Source of the DNA: Acidimicrobiia bacterium
GTDB lineage: Bacteria; Acidobacteriota; Terriglobia; Bryobacterales; Bryobacteraceae
Length of the DNA: 64,000 bases
Assembly (NCBI GenBank): GCA_016871315.1
Contig: VFZE01000006.1
Coordinates: forward strand, 82,734-146,733
Direction: 5' to 3'
Below the pieces are notes generated by a model, which was not told the DNA's origin, did no database searches, and saw nothing but the letters and a program-made list of their open reading frames with translations. This document shows, piece after piece, positions 44,829 through 54,517 of this stretch (the stretch's first letter is position 1; the number at the start of each line of letters is the position of its first letter). Made by a program: the position numbers and the translations under genes.

Positions 44829-44840
44829 ATACTATCCACA

Positions 44841-46061
44841 ATGTGGAAGCTGGCCCTTTTCCTCATCGCCACGTTCGCCTCCGCGCAAAACTACGACCTG
44901 CTGATCAAAAGCGGCCATGTCATTGACCCGGCCAATTCCATCGATGCCAGGCGCGACGTCGCCATCAAGGGCAATACCATCGCACGCGTCGCCCCCGATA
45001 TCCCCACCGCCGAAGCCCGTAAGGTCATCGACGCCTCCGGCCTCTACGTAACCCCCGGCCTCATCGATCTCCACGCTCACGTCTACGGCTACTCCGGCTC
45101 CATCTTCCCCGACGACACCGCCCTCACCACCGGAACCACCACCGTCGTCGATGCCGGCGGCGCAGGCTACCGCACTTTCGACGACTTCAAGAAAACCATC
45201 ATCGACCGCTCCCGCACTCGCGTCCTCGCACTCATCAACATCGCCGGCGGCGGCATGACCGGCTCCGCCTCCGAGGACAACGTCGCCGACATGCTCCCCG
45301 ACAAGACCGCCGCCGTCATCAAGGCCAACCGTGACACCATCGTCGGCATCAAGTGCGCACACTTCTCTCATCCCGGCTGGGATGCCATCAACCGCGCGAT
45401 TGAGGCCGGCCGCCTCGCCGGCGTCCCCGTCATGATCGACGATAAGATCTTCACCAACGCCGGCCGCCACTCGCGCGAAAAGCTGCTCGACCGCATGCGC
45501 CCGGGCGACCTCCACACCCACGTCTTTAATGACCGGCAGCTGGAAGTCATTGACCGTTTCACCGGCAAGCTTCAGCCCTGGATTCTCGAGGCCCGCCGCC
45601 GCGGCGTCCTCTTCGACCTCGGCCACGGTGGCGGCAGCTTCCTCTGGCCAGTCGCCATCGCCGCCGCCAAACAAGGCTTCTATCCCGACACCATCTCCAC
45701 GGACCTACACTCCTCCTCCATCCTCATCCCACAGTCCGACATGCCCAATTGCATCTCCAAAATGATGCTGCTCGGCATGACCCTCCCCGACGCCATCGCG
45801 CGCTCCACCGTCGCCCCCGCCAAAGCCATCAGCCGTTACCCCGAACTCGGCACCCTCTCCGAAGGCACGCTCGCCGACATTGGCCTGTTCGCACTCCGCG
45901 ATGGCGTCTTCGCCTACAAGGACGCCTGGCAGAAGAAAATGCTCGGCACTAAGAAACTCGAATGCGTCGCCACCATCCGCAACGGCCGCCTTGTCTTTGA
46001 CACCGAAGGCCGCGGCTTCCCGGAATGGACCACTGCCGGCGATTACACGGTCATCCCATGA
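44841..46061 (+). CDS. Secreted amidohydrolase/deacetylase, copy 1
   Basis: 406 residues with a signal peptide (LALFLIATFASAQ). GLIDLHAHVYG carries the two metal-binding histidines of the amidohydrolase superfamily, TIVGIKCAHFSH contains the likely carboxylated lysine, DLHTHVFND and DLGHGGGSF are further metal motifs, and STDLHSSS holds the catalytic Asp. The sequence resembles EF_0837/AHA family deacetylases related to dihydroorotase. The substrate is unknown. Its stop overlaps the start of the second copy (ATGA). Confidence 0.88.
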   Translation: MWKLALFLIATFASAQNYDLLIKSGHVIDPANSIDARRDVAIKGNTIARVAPDIPTAEARKVIDASGLYVTPGLIDLHAHVYGYSGSIFPDDTALTTGTTTVVDAGGAGYRTFDDFKKTIIDRSRTRVLALINIAGGGMTGSASEDNVADMLPDKTAAVIKANRDTIVGIKCAHFSHPGWDAINRAIEAGRLAGVPVMIDDKIFTNAGRHSREKLLDRMRPGDLHTHVFNDRQLEVIDRFTGKLQPWILEARRRGVLFDLGHGGGSFLWPVAIAAAKQGFYPDTISTDLHSSSILIPQSDMPNCISKMMLLGMTLPDAIARSTVAPAKAISRYPELGTLSEGTLADIGLFALRDGVFAYKDAWQKKMLGTKKLECVATIRNGRLVFDTEGRGFPEWTTAGDYTVIP

Positions 46062-47260
46062 GACTCCTCATCGCAATCCTCGCCCTGCCCCTCTGCGCCC
46101 AGCCCATCTACGACATCCTGATCCGCAACGGCCACGTCATCGACCCCGCCAACGGCCGCGACGCGCGCATGGACGTTGTCATCACAGGAAACAAAATCGT
46201 CCGCGTCGCCGAAAACCTCCCCGCCGCTCACGCCCGCGAGGTCATCGATGCAGGCCAGTTCTACGTCACCCCCGGCCTAATCGACATCCACACCCACGTC
46301 GACGCCCAAGGCGCCCAGCTCAACGTCAACCCCGATCACAACTGCCTCCCCAGCGGCGTCACCACCGCCGTCGACGCCGGCAGCAGCGGCCACAAGAATT
46401 TCGAACACTTCAAGCGCCTCGTCATTGACCGCTCCCAAACACGCGTGCTCGCCTTCCTCAACATCGTCGGCGCCGGCATGTACGGAGCCGTCGAACAGGA
46501 CGTCTTCGAGATGGACCCCGATGCCGCCGCCGCCATGATCCGCAAGTATCCCGGCATCATTGTCGGCATCAAGACCGCCCACTTCAAGCCGCCCGGATGG
46601 GATGCCGTCGATCGCGCTGTCAAGGCCGGCACTCTCGCCAACGTGCCCGTCATGGTCGACTTCCATCCCATGGAAAAATACCCGGAGCTCGTCCTTGAGC
46701 GCATGCGCCCCGGCGACATCGACACCCACTTCTACGGCCGCCTCACTCCGCAGCTCGACGCCAACAAGAAAATGCAGCCCTACATCCTCGCCGCCCGCAA
46801 GCGTGGCGTGCTCTTCGATGTCGGCCACGGCTCCGGCAGCTTCTGGTTCCGCATCGCCGTTCCCGCCATCCAGCAAGGCTTCCTCCCCGACACCATCTCC
46901 ACCGACCTCCACAAAAGCTCCATCATGCTTCCCCGCGCCAACATGATCACCACCATGTCCAAGTTCCTCAACATCGGCATGACCCTCCAGCAGGTCATCG
47001 AGCGCTCCACCATCCGCCCCGCCAAAGCCATCCGCCGATCCGACATCGGCACGCTCAGCGAAGGCGCCATCGCCGACGTCGCCCTCATCGCCCTGGACCG
47101 CGGCAAGTTCGCCTATCTCGATTCCGGCCACGGCAAGCTCATTGGCGACCGCCGCCTCCGCTGCGCCCTCACCATCCGCAACGGCAAAGTCGTCTGGGAC
47201 GAGCAAGGCCTCTCCCTCACCGACGTCTCCCGCGCCGGCCCCTACAGCAACTTCAAGTAA
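46058..47260 (+). CDS. Secreted amidohydrolase/deacetylase, copy 2
   Basis: 400 residues with a signal peptide (LLIAILALPLCAQ). It is a diverged paralogue of the preceding gene: the order GLIDIHTHVDAQG, IVGIKTAHFKPPGWDAVDRA, DIDTHFYGRL, DVGHGSGSF, STDLHKSS is retained. The start at 46058 overlaps the stop of copy 1; an 11-codon extension into copy 1 is rejected. The last 19 bp overlap the converging deacetylase-sialidase gene. Confidence 0.88.
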   Translation: MRLLIAILALPLCAQPIYDILIRNGHVIDPANGRDARMDVVITGNKIVRVAENLPAAHAREVIDAGQFYVTPGLIDIHTHVDAQGAQLNVNPDHNCLPSGVTTAVDAGSSGHKNFEHFKRLVIDRSQTRVLAFLNIVGAGMYGAVEQDVFEMDPDAAAAMIRKYPGIIVGIKTAHFKPPGWDAVDRAVKAGTLANVPVMVDFHPMEKYPELVLERMRPGDIDTHFYGRLTPQLDANKKMQPYILAARKRGVLFDVGHGSGSFWFRIAVPAIQQGFLPDTISTDLHKSSIMLPRANMITTMSKFLNIGMTLQQVIERSTIRPAKAIRRSDIGTLSEGAIADVALIALDRGKFAYLDSGHGKLIGDRRLRCALTIRNGKVVWDEQGLSLTDVSRAGPYSNFK

Positions 47261-49371
47261 GCCGGATCCACAACCACCGTCCGCACACTCTCCCCCGTCC
47301 AGCTCACCCACAACCGCCCCCCTTCTTCCACTAGGTGCGGAAACCCCGTCCTACGCGCGCTGTCCACCTGTGCGATCACCACCATCTCACCCAACTCCCC
47401 GGAACCCTGAACCCGCCGCAGCCGCAGCTCCGCCTTCTCCTCCGTCACCCGCTCCAGCCACACCACCGCCGCCGAGCCGTCCGCTAACAACCGCAGCGCC
47501 ACGCGCCCAATCGGATTGTCGCCGGAAACCACCACCGGCCCACCAAAGCTCCGCCCATCGTCACCGGAAAAAGACGCCAGCACTCGCGGCCTCCCCTCCG
47601 CTCCCGTGAACCACGCCGCCGCCATATTGCCCCCGCGAGCATCCGCCGCCGGCCCGTTCACCGGACACGCATTGATCTTCCAACCGTCGGCATGCAGCGC
47701 CTTCACACCATCCGCTCCGGCCACAGAAATGTCCCGTGTCTCGCCCGTATGGTCCCGGTACAGCACCACCGGACCCTTCCCCGTCTCCACCGCCGATGTC
47801 TGACAGCACGAACAGACATCGCCATCCAGCTCCTTGTCCGACACCAGCCGTCCCTTGCCGTCCAGCACCGCGTAACGCAGCGTCTTCGCCTCATGCCCCC
47901 CATGCGCCGTGGGCGCGAGATAGGAAACCCCCAATCCATCCTTAAGCGGCAGCAGCGACACGAACCCCGTATAGTCATCCGCCTTGGAAACCTCCGGCGC
48001 GAACACCGTCTTCCAACTCCGCCCCCCGTCCCACGACATCGCCACCCGCAGCCCGTAGGCGTACTTCGAATCGGCCTGCTTCTCCAGCCAATGCGCCGCC
48101 AGCGCCCCGCCCGGCAGTTCCACCAGCGACGTGTAATCGGCCCAGTTCAAGAAGAACCGCCGCTGTTCGGCAATCGTCCGCGTCTCCCCCCACCGCCCCT
48201 TCTCCCACCGCGCAAACCGGAAACCACCCGCCTCCATCCAGCTCAAATACACCGCACCGCCCAAGCCCCGCGACAGGAACCCCTGCGTGCTCCCCGCCGG
48301 AGCGGGATTCTCCACCTCCTTCACCTCCGTCCGCCGCAACTGCGCCGCCGCTGCCAGCGCCACCTGCTCATGCGTCGCAAACCACACCCCCGCCTTCGAC
48401 TTCATGTGAACCACCAGCCGCTCCAGCGCCGTCATCCGCGAACGGTGCCCTGTCATGAACGGATGCATCGTCAGCAGAAACATCGTCCCTTCCTCGTAAG
48501 CGCGATCGAACTCATCGCGGTAGATCTGGAACACATCGTCATCGGACATCCGGTGATAAGCATGCGCCGCCCGGTCGTAGCTGTAGTAGGTGGCATCGTC
48601 CAGGATCCACTCCACCGGCAACTCGATCAGCCCCGTTCTCTTCCCCTCGGCCAGAATCTCGTACGGCCGGTCATCCCCCATCAGGCTCGAATCGTACAGG
48701 AAACCCAGCTCCCGGATAATCCCCAGCGTCTCCGATGTAAAGTCCCACGACGGCGTCCGTATCCCCGCCGGCTTCCTCCCCAGCCGCTTCGTCCAGTAAT
48801 CAAACGCACGCCGTGTCAGCTCCCGCTCCTCGCCGGGCGCCAGTTCCGTCAACCGCTCATGCACCCACCCATGCACGCCGATCTCATGCTTCAGCGGCGA
48901 CTTCAAAATCGCATCCACCGCTTCCCGATGCAGCTCCCCACTCACCGCCGGAATGAAGAACGTCACCGGCACGCGATGCTGATCCAGCAGCTTCAATATC
49001 CGCGGAACCCCGACTCTCGGCCCATACTCCCCGCGCGACAACGGCTGCGGCGAATGCTGACCCGACCGCAGGAACCCCGTCTCCGCATCCATGTCAAAGG
49101 AGAGCGCCACCGCAACCCTTGCCCCGCCCGGCCACTTCTTGGGCGTCATGTCCTCGCCCGCCCTCACCTTGTTTACCAGCGCTTCAATCCGCCCGTACTC
49201 CCACTTCCATACCGGCGTTGCTTCCTGCCCCGCCGCCGTCGGCAGCAACATAAATAGGAGTCCCCAAGCTCCAACAAGCCAACCCTTCCCCGAAACACCC
49301 TCCCACCGAGCCGCGACCGTCAGGGAGCGGTCCTTTCCCTTACACTCGCGGTCTAGCTTGCTCGGTCCCAT
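47242..49371 (-). CDS. Secreted polysaccharide deacetylase fused to sialidase-like domain
   Basis: 709 residues. After a long N region and a hydrophobic signal (WLVGAWGLLFMLLPTAAG), residues about 60-345 form a NodB-type polysaccharide deacetylase: ALSFDMDAETG (catalytic Asp and metal Asp), HEIGVHGWVHERL (metal histidines), GIRTPSWDFT and LLTMHPFMTGH. Residues about 360-709 are a sialidase/BNR-like propeller with SWDGGRSWK and SGDDGRSFGG Asp-box motifs and a CSCCQTS motif. It should act on an extracellular glycan. The first in-frame ATG is used; a shorter start at Met41 would leave no signal peptide. Confidence 0.82.
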   Translation of the reverse strand: MGPSKLDRECKGKDRSLTVAARWEGVSGKGWLVGAWGLLFMLLPTAAGQEATPVWKWEYGRIEALVNKVRAGEDMTPKKWPGGARVAVALSFDMDAETGFLRSGQHSPQPLSRGEYGPRVGVPRILKLLDQHRVPVTFFIPAVSGELHREAVDAILKSPLKHEIGVHGWVHERLTELAPGEERELTRRAFDYWTKRLGRKPAGIRTPSWDFTSETLGIIRELGFLYDSSLMGDDRPYEILAEGKRTGLIELPVEWILDDATYYSYDRAAHAYHRMSDDDVFQIYRDEFDRAYEEGTMFLLTMHPFMTGHRSRMTALERLVVHMKSKAGVWFATHEQVALAAAAQLRRTEVKEVENPAPAGSTQGFLSRGLGGAVYLSWMEAGGFRFARWEKGRWGETRTIAEQRRFFLNWADYTSLVELPGGALAAHWLEKQADSKYAYGLRVAMSWDGGRSWKTVFAPEVSKADDYTGFVSLLPLKDGLGVSYLAPTAHGGHEAKTLRYAVLDGKGRLVSDKELDGDVCSCCQTSAVETGKGPVVLYRDHTGETRDISVAGADGVKALHADGWKINACPVNGPAADARGGNMAAAWFTGAEGRPRVLASFSGDDGRSFGGPVVVSGDNPIGRVALRLLADGSAAVVWLERVTEEKAELRLRRVQGSGELGEMVVIAQVDSARRTGFPHLVEEGGRLWVSWTGESVRTVVVDPAYLKLL

Positions 49372-49418
49372 GCCTGGAGCATACCCAACAGATCCTTTAT
49401 GGGCAACAGGATGCCGTG

Positions 49419-49447
49419 TTGAATAATTTTCATTAAAATTACATAAT
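49419..49447 (+). promoter_or_regulatory. Promoter of the TonB-dependent receptor gene
   Basis: TTGAAT (49419-49424), 17 bp, CATAAT (49442-49447), in an AT-rich stretch that contrasts with the surroundings. The match is 4 of 6 and 5 of 6. The leader to the ATG at 49522 would be about 68 nt, with GGGGTG 5 nt before the start codon. Confidence 0.5.
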
Positions 49448-49521
49448 TTCAGTTCCCTCCCAGCCTCTCCTGATTTACAATCCTTAACATCAATTTTCCG
49501 CTGTCGTAACGGGGTGAAAAT

Positions 49522-52500
49522 ATGTCAGCTTACCGCCTGCTGCTCCTTGCAGCTTGCCTCAGTTCTCTCGCCTGGACTCAGGAGTTCAGGGCCACCATCC
49601 TCGGCCAGATCCTTGACCCTTCCGGTGCACCCGTCCCCGGCGTCGCCGTCAAGGCCACCAAGGAAGACACCAACGTCAGCCGTGAAACCGTCTCCAACGC
49701 CTCCGGCCTCTACACGCTGGTCGGCCTCGAACCCGGCCGCTACACGGTCACCGTCACCGCCAACGGCTTCTCCACCGTGCGCCGCACCGGCATCGTCCTC
49801 CAGGTCGCCGAAAAGCTCAACCTGCCCGTACGGCTCGAAGTCGGCCAAGTCACGGAAGCCATCACCGTAGTCGGCGAACAGGAACTCATCCAGACCGCTA
49901 CCGCCTCCCGCGGCATCGTCTTTGACCCCGTCAAGATGCAGGAGATCCCGCTCAACGGCCGGCAGGCCTTCATGCTCATGCGCCTCTCTCCAGGCGTCAT
50001 GTTCACCCAGCGCCAGTTCGGCTCCTCCGGTTTCTCCGGCACCCGCGCCTGGGACGTCAACGGCAGCTTCTCCATGAACGGCGGCCGCACCGGGACCAAC
50101 CAGTTCCTGCTCAACGGCGCGCCCATTTCCACGCAAGGCACCTTCAATCTCTCGCCCAATGTTGAAGCGGTCCAGGAGATGAAGATCATGGTCAACACCT
50201 ATGACTCCCAATACGGGCGCTCCGGCGGCGGCCATGTCAACACCACTCTCAAGTCCGGCTCCAACAACTGGCACGGTTCCGTCTTCGACTTCTGGCGCAA
50301 CCGCATTCTCGACGCCAACACCCGCCAGAACAACGCCGGCGGCCAGCCCCGCGGCTTCCGCAATCACCACCAGTACGGCGGCGTCATCGGCGGCCCCATC
50401 CGCAAGGACAAGGATTTCGTCTTTTTCAGCTTTGAAGGCTGGCAGGAGCGCACTCCGTTCCCCTCCGTCGCCACGGTCCCGCCTGTCGAAATCCGCGGTG
50501 GCAATTTCAACTTCACCCCCGCCGGCCAAAGCGGCCCCATCCGCGTCTATGACCAGCTCACCTCGCGCGACTGCACCCTTCCCGGCGCAGGCTGCATCAC
50601 CGGCGGCATCTTCATCCGCCAGCCCTTCCCCGGTAACATCATCCCCGCTAGCCGCATCAGTCCTGTCGCCCGCAATATCCTCGCGCTCTATCCCGCCCCC
50701 AACTTCAACCCGCAGAGCCTCCAGCAGAACTTCCTCCGCCCGGACAACACCGGCCGCTACCGCTATGAGCAGCCCATGGGCCGATGGGACCACATCATCG
50801 GCTCCAATGACCGTCTCAATATGGTCTTCACCTTCCAGGACGGCAGCGAATTCCGCAACTCCAACGGCTTTGACCCGCCCGCGCAAACCGGCAACATGCC
50901 CGGCACCGTCCGCCGCGACCTCAACTTCATCCTCAGCTACGATCGCACCATCTCTCCCACCAAAATCCTCCACCTCCAGGCCAGCTACAACCGCTTCATC
51001 CAGAACTTCCCCAACGTCAGCGATCCCGCCTTCACCTGGGACAAGCTCGGCGTCAAACAGATCCCCGAAGTCCCCACCTTCCCCACCAGACTCGCTCCGC
51101 AGGTCGCCGTCAGTGGCTACAACACGATCCTCGGCAGCCAGTTCCTCAATGAAAGCTCGCGCCAGCAGCTCAACTTTCAGGCGAGCGTCGCGCAGACCAC
51201 CGGCCGCCACAGCCTCAAGTACGGTTTCGAGTGGGCCCAGCTCATCCACCACAACCGCGCCTCCGGCAACGCCTCCGGAGCCTGGACCTTCGACACCGTA
51301 TGGAGCCGCCAGCATTTCGGACGCCGGCAGCCCTCACCGCTTGACGGCAACGGCGTCGCCGACCTCATGCTCGGCCTCATGAACTCCGGCAACATTCCCT
51401 TCAACGACACCACCCTCCGCCGCGAACCCTATCTCGCAGGCTTCATTCAGGACGACTGGAAGCTCAGCCCCACGCTCACCCTCAACCTCGGTCTCCGCTA
51501 CGACATCCAGTTCCCGATGTACGAAATTCATGACCGCCTAGTCTCCGGCTTTGACTTCACCACCGTCAACCCGGTCTCGAGCGACGCCGTCGCCGCCTGG
51601 CGCTCCCTCGCCGCGCGCACTCCCAACTATCCCGCCGCGCCGGACGCCATCCGAGGCGGCCTCCTCTACGCCAACATCGGCAACCAGCCCCGCCGCATCT
51701 ACTCCTACGACCTCACCAACATCCAGCCCCGCATCGGCGTCGCCTACAACTTCCTCCCCAAGACCGTCATGCGCGGCGGCTTCGGCATCTTCCACCGCAC
51801 ACTGCTCGGCTCGGCCACCACCACCGGCTTCAGCCAGTCCACCGCCTACATCAACTCCGTCAATGGCGGTCTCACTCACCGCGCCGGCGCCACCGGACCC
51901 CATTCGCTCGAAAACCCCTTCCCCGACGGCCTCGTCCCGCCGCTCGGCGCCAGCGCCGGCCTGCTCACCAGCCTCGGCACCGGCGTCAGCTTCCAGGCGC
52001 GCAACCGCCCCATCCCGCGCACCTTCCAGTGGTCCTACACCATCGAGCGTGAACTGCCTTGGGACATGGTCATTGAAGTCTCCTACGTAGGTAGCTTCAC
52101 CAACAAAGAAAACATCGCCATCCAGCTCTCCGACGCCTCCCAGCGCGACTGGGAAATCGCCGCCACCAACACCAACCACTTCCAGCAACGCATCCCCAAT
52201 CCCTGGTTCGGCATCGCTCCCACCAACACCGGCCTCGGCGCCGGCCGCGAGACCACACGCCGCGACCTGCTCCGCCGCATCCCCCAGCACACCTCCGTCT
52301 CCCAATCCGGCAACCCCTGGGGCCACGCCTGGTATCACGGCCTCCAGTTCCGCTTCGAGAAGCGCATGCTCAATGAGCGTTCCCGCGGCGGCGCACTCAC
52401 CTGGGTCACCGCCTACACCTGGTCCAAGATCATGGAGCGCTCACTCCGCCAGGACTTCACCTTCGAGTGGATGCCTTTCATCAGCCAGGTCGCCTCCCAG

Positions 52501-53025
52501 GACCGCTCCCACAACTTCACCCATGCCCTGATCTGGGACCTGCCCATCGGCAAGGGCCGCGCCTTCCTGCCTGACCTCGCCGGCGCCGGTCAGGCCCTCC
52601 TTGGCGGCTGGACCTTCAACGCCACGCTCATCTATCAGTCCGGCGTCCCGCTGGGAACCTGGAACCGCTGGGAGTACACCTGCGGCGACCCGCTCAAGGG
52701 CGAACGCACCGAAACCCGCTGGTTCGACAACTCCCGCAACTGCTACCGCCAGCTCGGCCCCTTCGAACTCACCCAGATGCCCGCCCGCTTCCACCAGATC
52801 CGCTCCCACACCGCCCCGCAGCTCGACCTCATGCTCTCCAAGCGCTTCAACTTCACCGAGCGCTACCAGCTCGAGTTCCGCGGCGAAGCCTTCAACGCCA
52901 CCAACACCCCGCTGCGCGGCGACCCGCCCTCCGGCGACCCCTCCAACGCCCAATTCGGCATTCTCCCCGTCCAGCAACTCAACTTCTCCCGCAACGTCCA
53001 ACTCGGCCTACGTCTGCGCTTCTGA
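49522..53025 (+). CDS. TonB-dependent receptor, Oar-like, with carboxypeptidase-regulatory domain
   Basis: 1167 residues. A signal peptide (LLLLAACLSSLAWTQ) is followed by a carboxypeptidase-regulatory-like domain (about 24-105; GQILDPSGAPVPGVAVKA, GLYTLVGLEPGRYTVTV), a plug domain (about 125-245; GRQAFMLMRLSPGV, QFLLNGAPIS) and a beta-barrel that ends in LGLRLRF with the expected terminal Phe. Such receptors are abundant in Acidobacteria and import large substrates or act in adhesion; no ligand is indicated. No TonB or ExbBD genes are nearby. It has its own promoter and 57 bp separate it from the next gene. Confidence 0.93.
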   Translation: MSAYRLLLLAACLSSLAWTQEFRATILGQILDPSGAPVPGVAVKATKEDTNVSRETVSNASGLYTLVGLEPGRYTVTVTANGFSTVRRTGIVLQVAEKLNLPVRLEVGQVTEAITVVGEQELIQTATASRGIVFDPVKMQEIPLNGRQAFMLMRLSPGVMFTQRQFGSSGFSGTRAWDVNGSFSMNGGRTGTNQFLLNGAPISTQGTFNLSPNVEAVQEMKIMVNTYDSQYGRSGGGHVNTTLKSGSNNWHGSVFDFWRNRILDANTRQNNAGGQPRGFRNHHQYGGVIGGPIRKDKDFVFFSFEGWQERTPFPSVATVPPVEIRGGNFNFTPAGQSGPIRVYDQLTSRDCTLPGAGCITGGIFIRQPFPGNIIPASRISPVARNILALYPAPNFNPQSLQQNFLRPDNTGRYRYEQPMGRWDHIIGSNDRLNMVFTFQDGSEFRNSNGFDPPAQTGNMPGTVRRDLNFILSYDRTISPTKILHLQASYNRFIQNFPNVSDPAFTWDKLGVKQIPEVPTFPTRLAPQVAVSGYNTILGSQFLNESSRQQLNFQASVAQTTGRHSLKYGFEWAQLIHHNRASGNASGAWTFDTVWSRQHFGRRQPSPLDGNGVADLMLGLMNSGNIPFNDTTLRREPYLAGFIQDDWKLSPTLTLNLGLRYDIQFPMYEIHDRLVSGFDFTTVNPVSSDAVAAWRSLAARTPNYPAAPDAIRGGLLYANIGNQPRRIYSYDLTNIQPRIGVAYNFLPKTVMRGGFGIFHRTLLGSATTTGFSQSTAYINSVNGGLTHRAGATGPHSLENPFPDGLVPPLGASAGLLTSLGTGVSFQARNRPIPRTFQWSYTIERELPWDMVIEVSYVGSFTNKENIAIQLSDASQRDWEIAATNTNHFQQRIPNPWFGIAPTNTGLGAGRETTRRDLLRRIPQHTSVSQSGNPWGHAWYHGLQFRFEKRMLNERSRGGALTWVTAYTWSKIMERSLRQDFTFEWMPFISQVASQDRSHNFTHALIWDLPIGKGRAFLPDLAGAGQALLGGWTFNATLIYQSGVPLGTWNRWEYTCGDPLKGERTETRWFDNSRNCYRQLGPFELTQMPARFHQIRSHTAPQLDLMLSKRFNFTERYQLEFRGEAFNATNTPLRGDPPSGDPSNAQFGILPVQQLNFSRNVQLGLRLRF

Positions 53026-53082
53026 CCACTTCGTGATTGCATCCTAAACTAAGCCGGGGGTAAACTGGTCAGGCTCAAAAAC

Positions 53083-54510
53083 ATGCTCCCTGTACCTGAG
53101 TTTGACCAGTTGCACATCGTCTCCGACCTGCACATGGGCGGGATGGCCGGCTTCCAGATCTTCCGCCAGGGCGCCAAGCTCGCGGCATTAATCGACAATC
53201 TCCGCCAGCGCGACCCGGCGTCGAAAATCGCGCTCCTCATCAACGGCGACATGGTCGATTTCCTCGCCGAGCCGGGCGCTTCCTATTTCGACCCCCGCGG
53301 AGCGATCCCGAAACTCGACCGCATCGCCTCCGACGCCGCCTTCGCGCCCGTTTTCGCAGCCCTCGGCAGGTTCGCCGCCACCGTCAACCGGCAACTCATC
53401 ATCACTCTCGGCAATCACGATCTTGAACTCGCCCTCCCGTGGGTCCGCGCCCACCTGCTCGAAAAGCTCTCCGGCGGCGATGACTCCGCGCGCGGCCGCA
53501 TCACCCTCTCCTTCGACGGCGCCGGCTATGCCTGCTCGGTCGGCGGCTCAGGCGTTCTTTGCCTCCACGGTAATGAGGTCGACACCTGGAACGTCACCGA
53601 CTTTGAAGCCCTCCGCCGCATGGGCCGCGACCTGCTCCAGGCACGCACTGTCCCCGATTGGACTCCCAACGCCGGCACCAAGATGGTCATCGACGTGATG
53701 AACGCCATCAAGAAGCGCTACGCCTTCGTCGACTTGTTGAAGCCGGAAGTGGAAGCCGTCATCCCCATCCTGCTGGCGCTCGACGAGAAGCAGGCCCCCA
53801 AGCTCTCCAAGGTGATCGCGGTGATCTCGCACCTCACCTGGGACTCCCTGCGCCGCCGCACCGGCTTCCTCTCCGCCGGTGAGGAGAGCGAAGTCCCCTC
53901 GCTCGCCCTCGACGAAAAGGCCGATCCCACCGGCGCGCTCGACCGGCTGATGCGGCAGACCTTCCAGCCGCCGCGCACCAACCAGGATTCGCTTCTCGAC
54001 TACATCGAGGGCGAGTTCGATAAGGGCTCCGATCCGCTCCAAATGCTGGAACCGGAGCGAAGGGACCAGCAGCTCGGCGCCGTGCAGGCCATCGCCGACT
54101 GGTTCCGCGGCAAACCGAAACATCAGGTGGTGCTGGAGGCGCTGGAAAAGCTCGAAAAGGACCGTAGCTTTGACCGCACGGCCTCCGATCCTACCTTCGA
54201 GCGGCTCAATGAATGGGTCGGGCCGGGCTTCAACTTCATCGTCGCCGGACATACCCATCTCGAACGCGAGATCCCCAGCGCCGGCAGAACCTATTTCAAC
54301 AGCGGCACCTGGGCCTCGCTCATTCAGCTGACCGCCGGTATGCGCTCCTCCCCGGAGAAGTTCAAGCCCGTCTTTGATACCCTCGACAAGGCCCAAACCA
54401 TCGACCAACTGGTCGAACTCTTGCCCGGCCTCGTCATCGAGAAACCCGGCGTGGTATCGATCCAGCGCGACGGCGGCGCAGCCCGCGGCTCGCTGCATCA
54501 CGCTGAGTAG
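53083..54510 (+). CDS. Calcineurin-like metallophosphoesterase of the CHAT cassette
   Basis: 475 residues, no signal peptide. The five metal-binding blocks are present: DLHMGG near residue 15, NGDMVDF near 51, GNHDLEL near 110, HGNEVD near 163 and VAGHTH near 388. The 220 residues between the fourth and fifth blocks form a long helical insertion (KPEVEAVIPILLAL, DPTGALDRLMRQTF) not seen in simple phosphoesterases. Substrates of this fold include DNA, RNA, cyclic nucleotides and phospholipids. It is cytoplasmic by prediction and 7 bp upstream of the CHAT protease gene, so the two are probably co-translated and act together. Confidence 0.88.
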   Translation: MLPVPEFDQLHIVSDLHMGGMAGFQIFRQGAKLAALIDNLRQRDPASKIALLINGDMVDFLAEPGASYFDPRGAIPKLDRIASDAAFAPVFAALGRFAATVNRQLIITLGNHDLELALPWVRAHLLEKLSGGDDSARGRITLSFDGAGYACSVGGSGVLCLHGNEVDTWNVTDFEALRRMGRDLLQARTVPDWTPNAGTKMVIDVMNAIKKRYAFVDLLKPEVEAVIPILLALDEKQAPKLSKVIAVISHLTWDSLRRRTGFLSAGEESEVPSLALDEKADPTGALDRLMRQTFQPPRTNQDSLLDYIEGEFDKGSDPLQMLEPERRDQQLGAVQAIADWFRGKPKHQVVLEALEKLEKDRSFDRTASDPTFERLNEWVGPGFNFIVAGHTHLEREIPSAGRTYFNSGTWASLIQLTAGMRSSPEKFKPVFDTLDKAQTIDQLVELLPGLVIEKPGVVSIQRDGGAARGSLHHAE

Positions 54511-54517
54511 GAGACCC

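Noticed and set aside
49525..51315. 596-codon minus-strand frame under the TonB-dependent receptor
   Set aside because: Mirror of a strongly coding gene; Gly/Ala/Glu/Val-rich composition with no motif. Long shadow frames are common in this GC-rich DNA.
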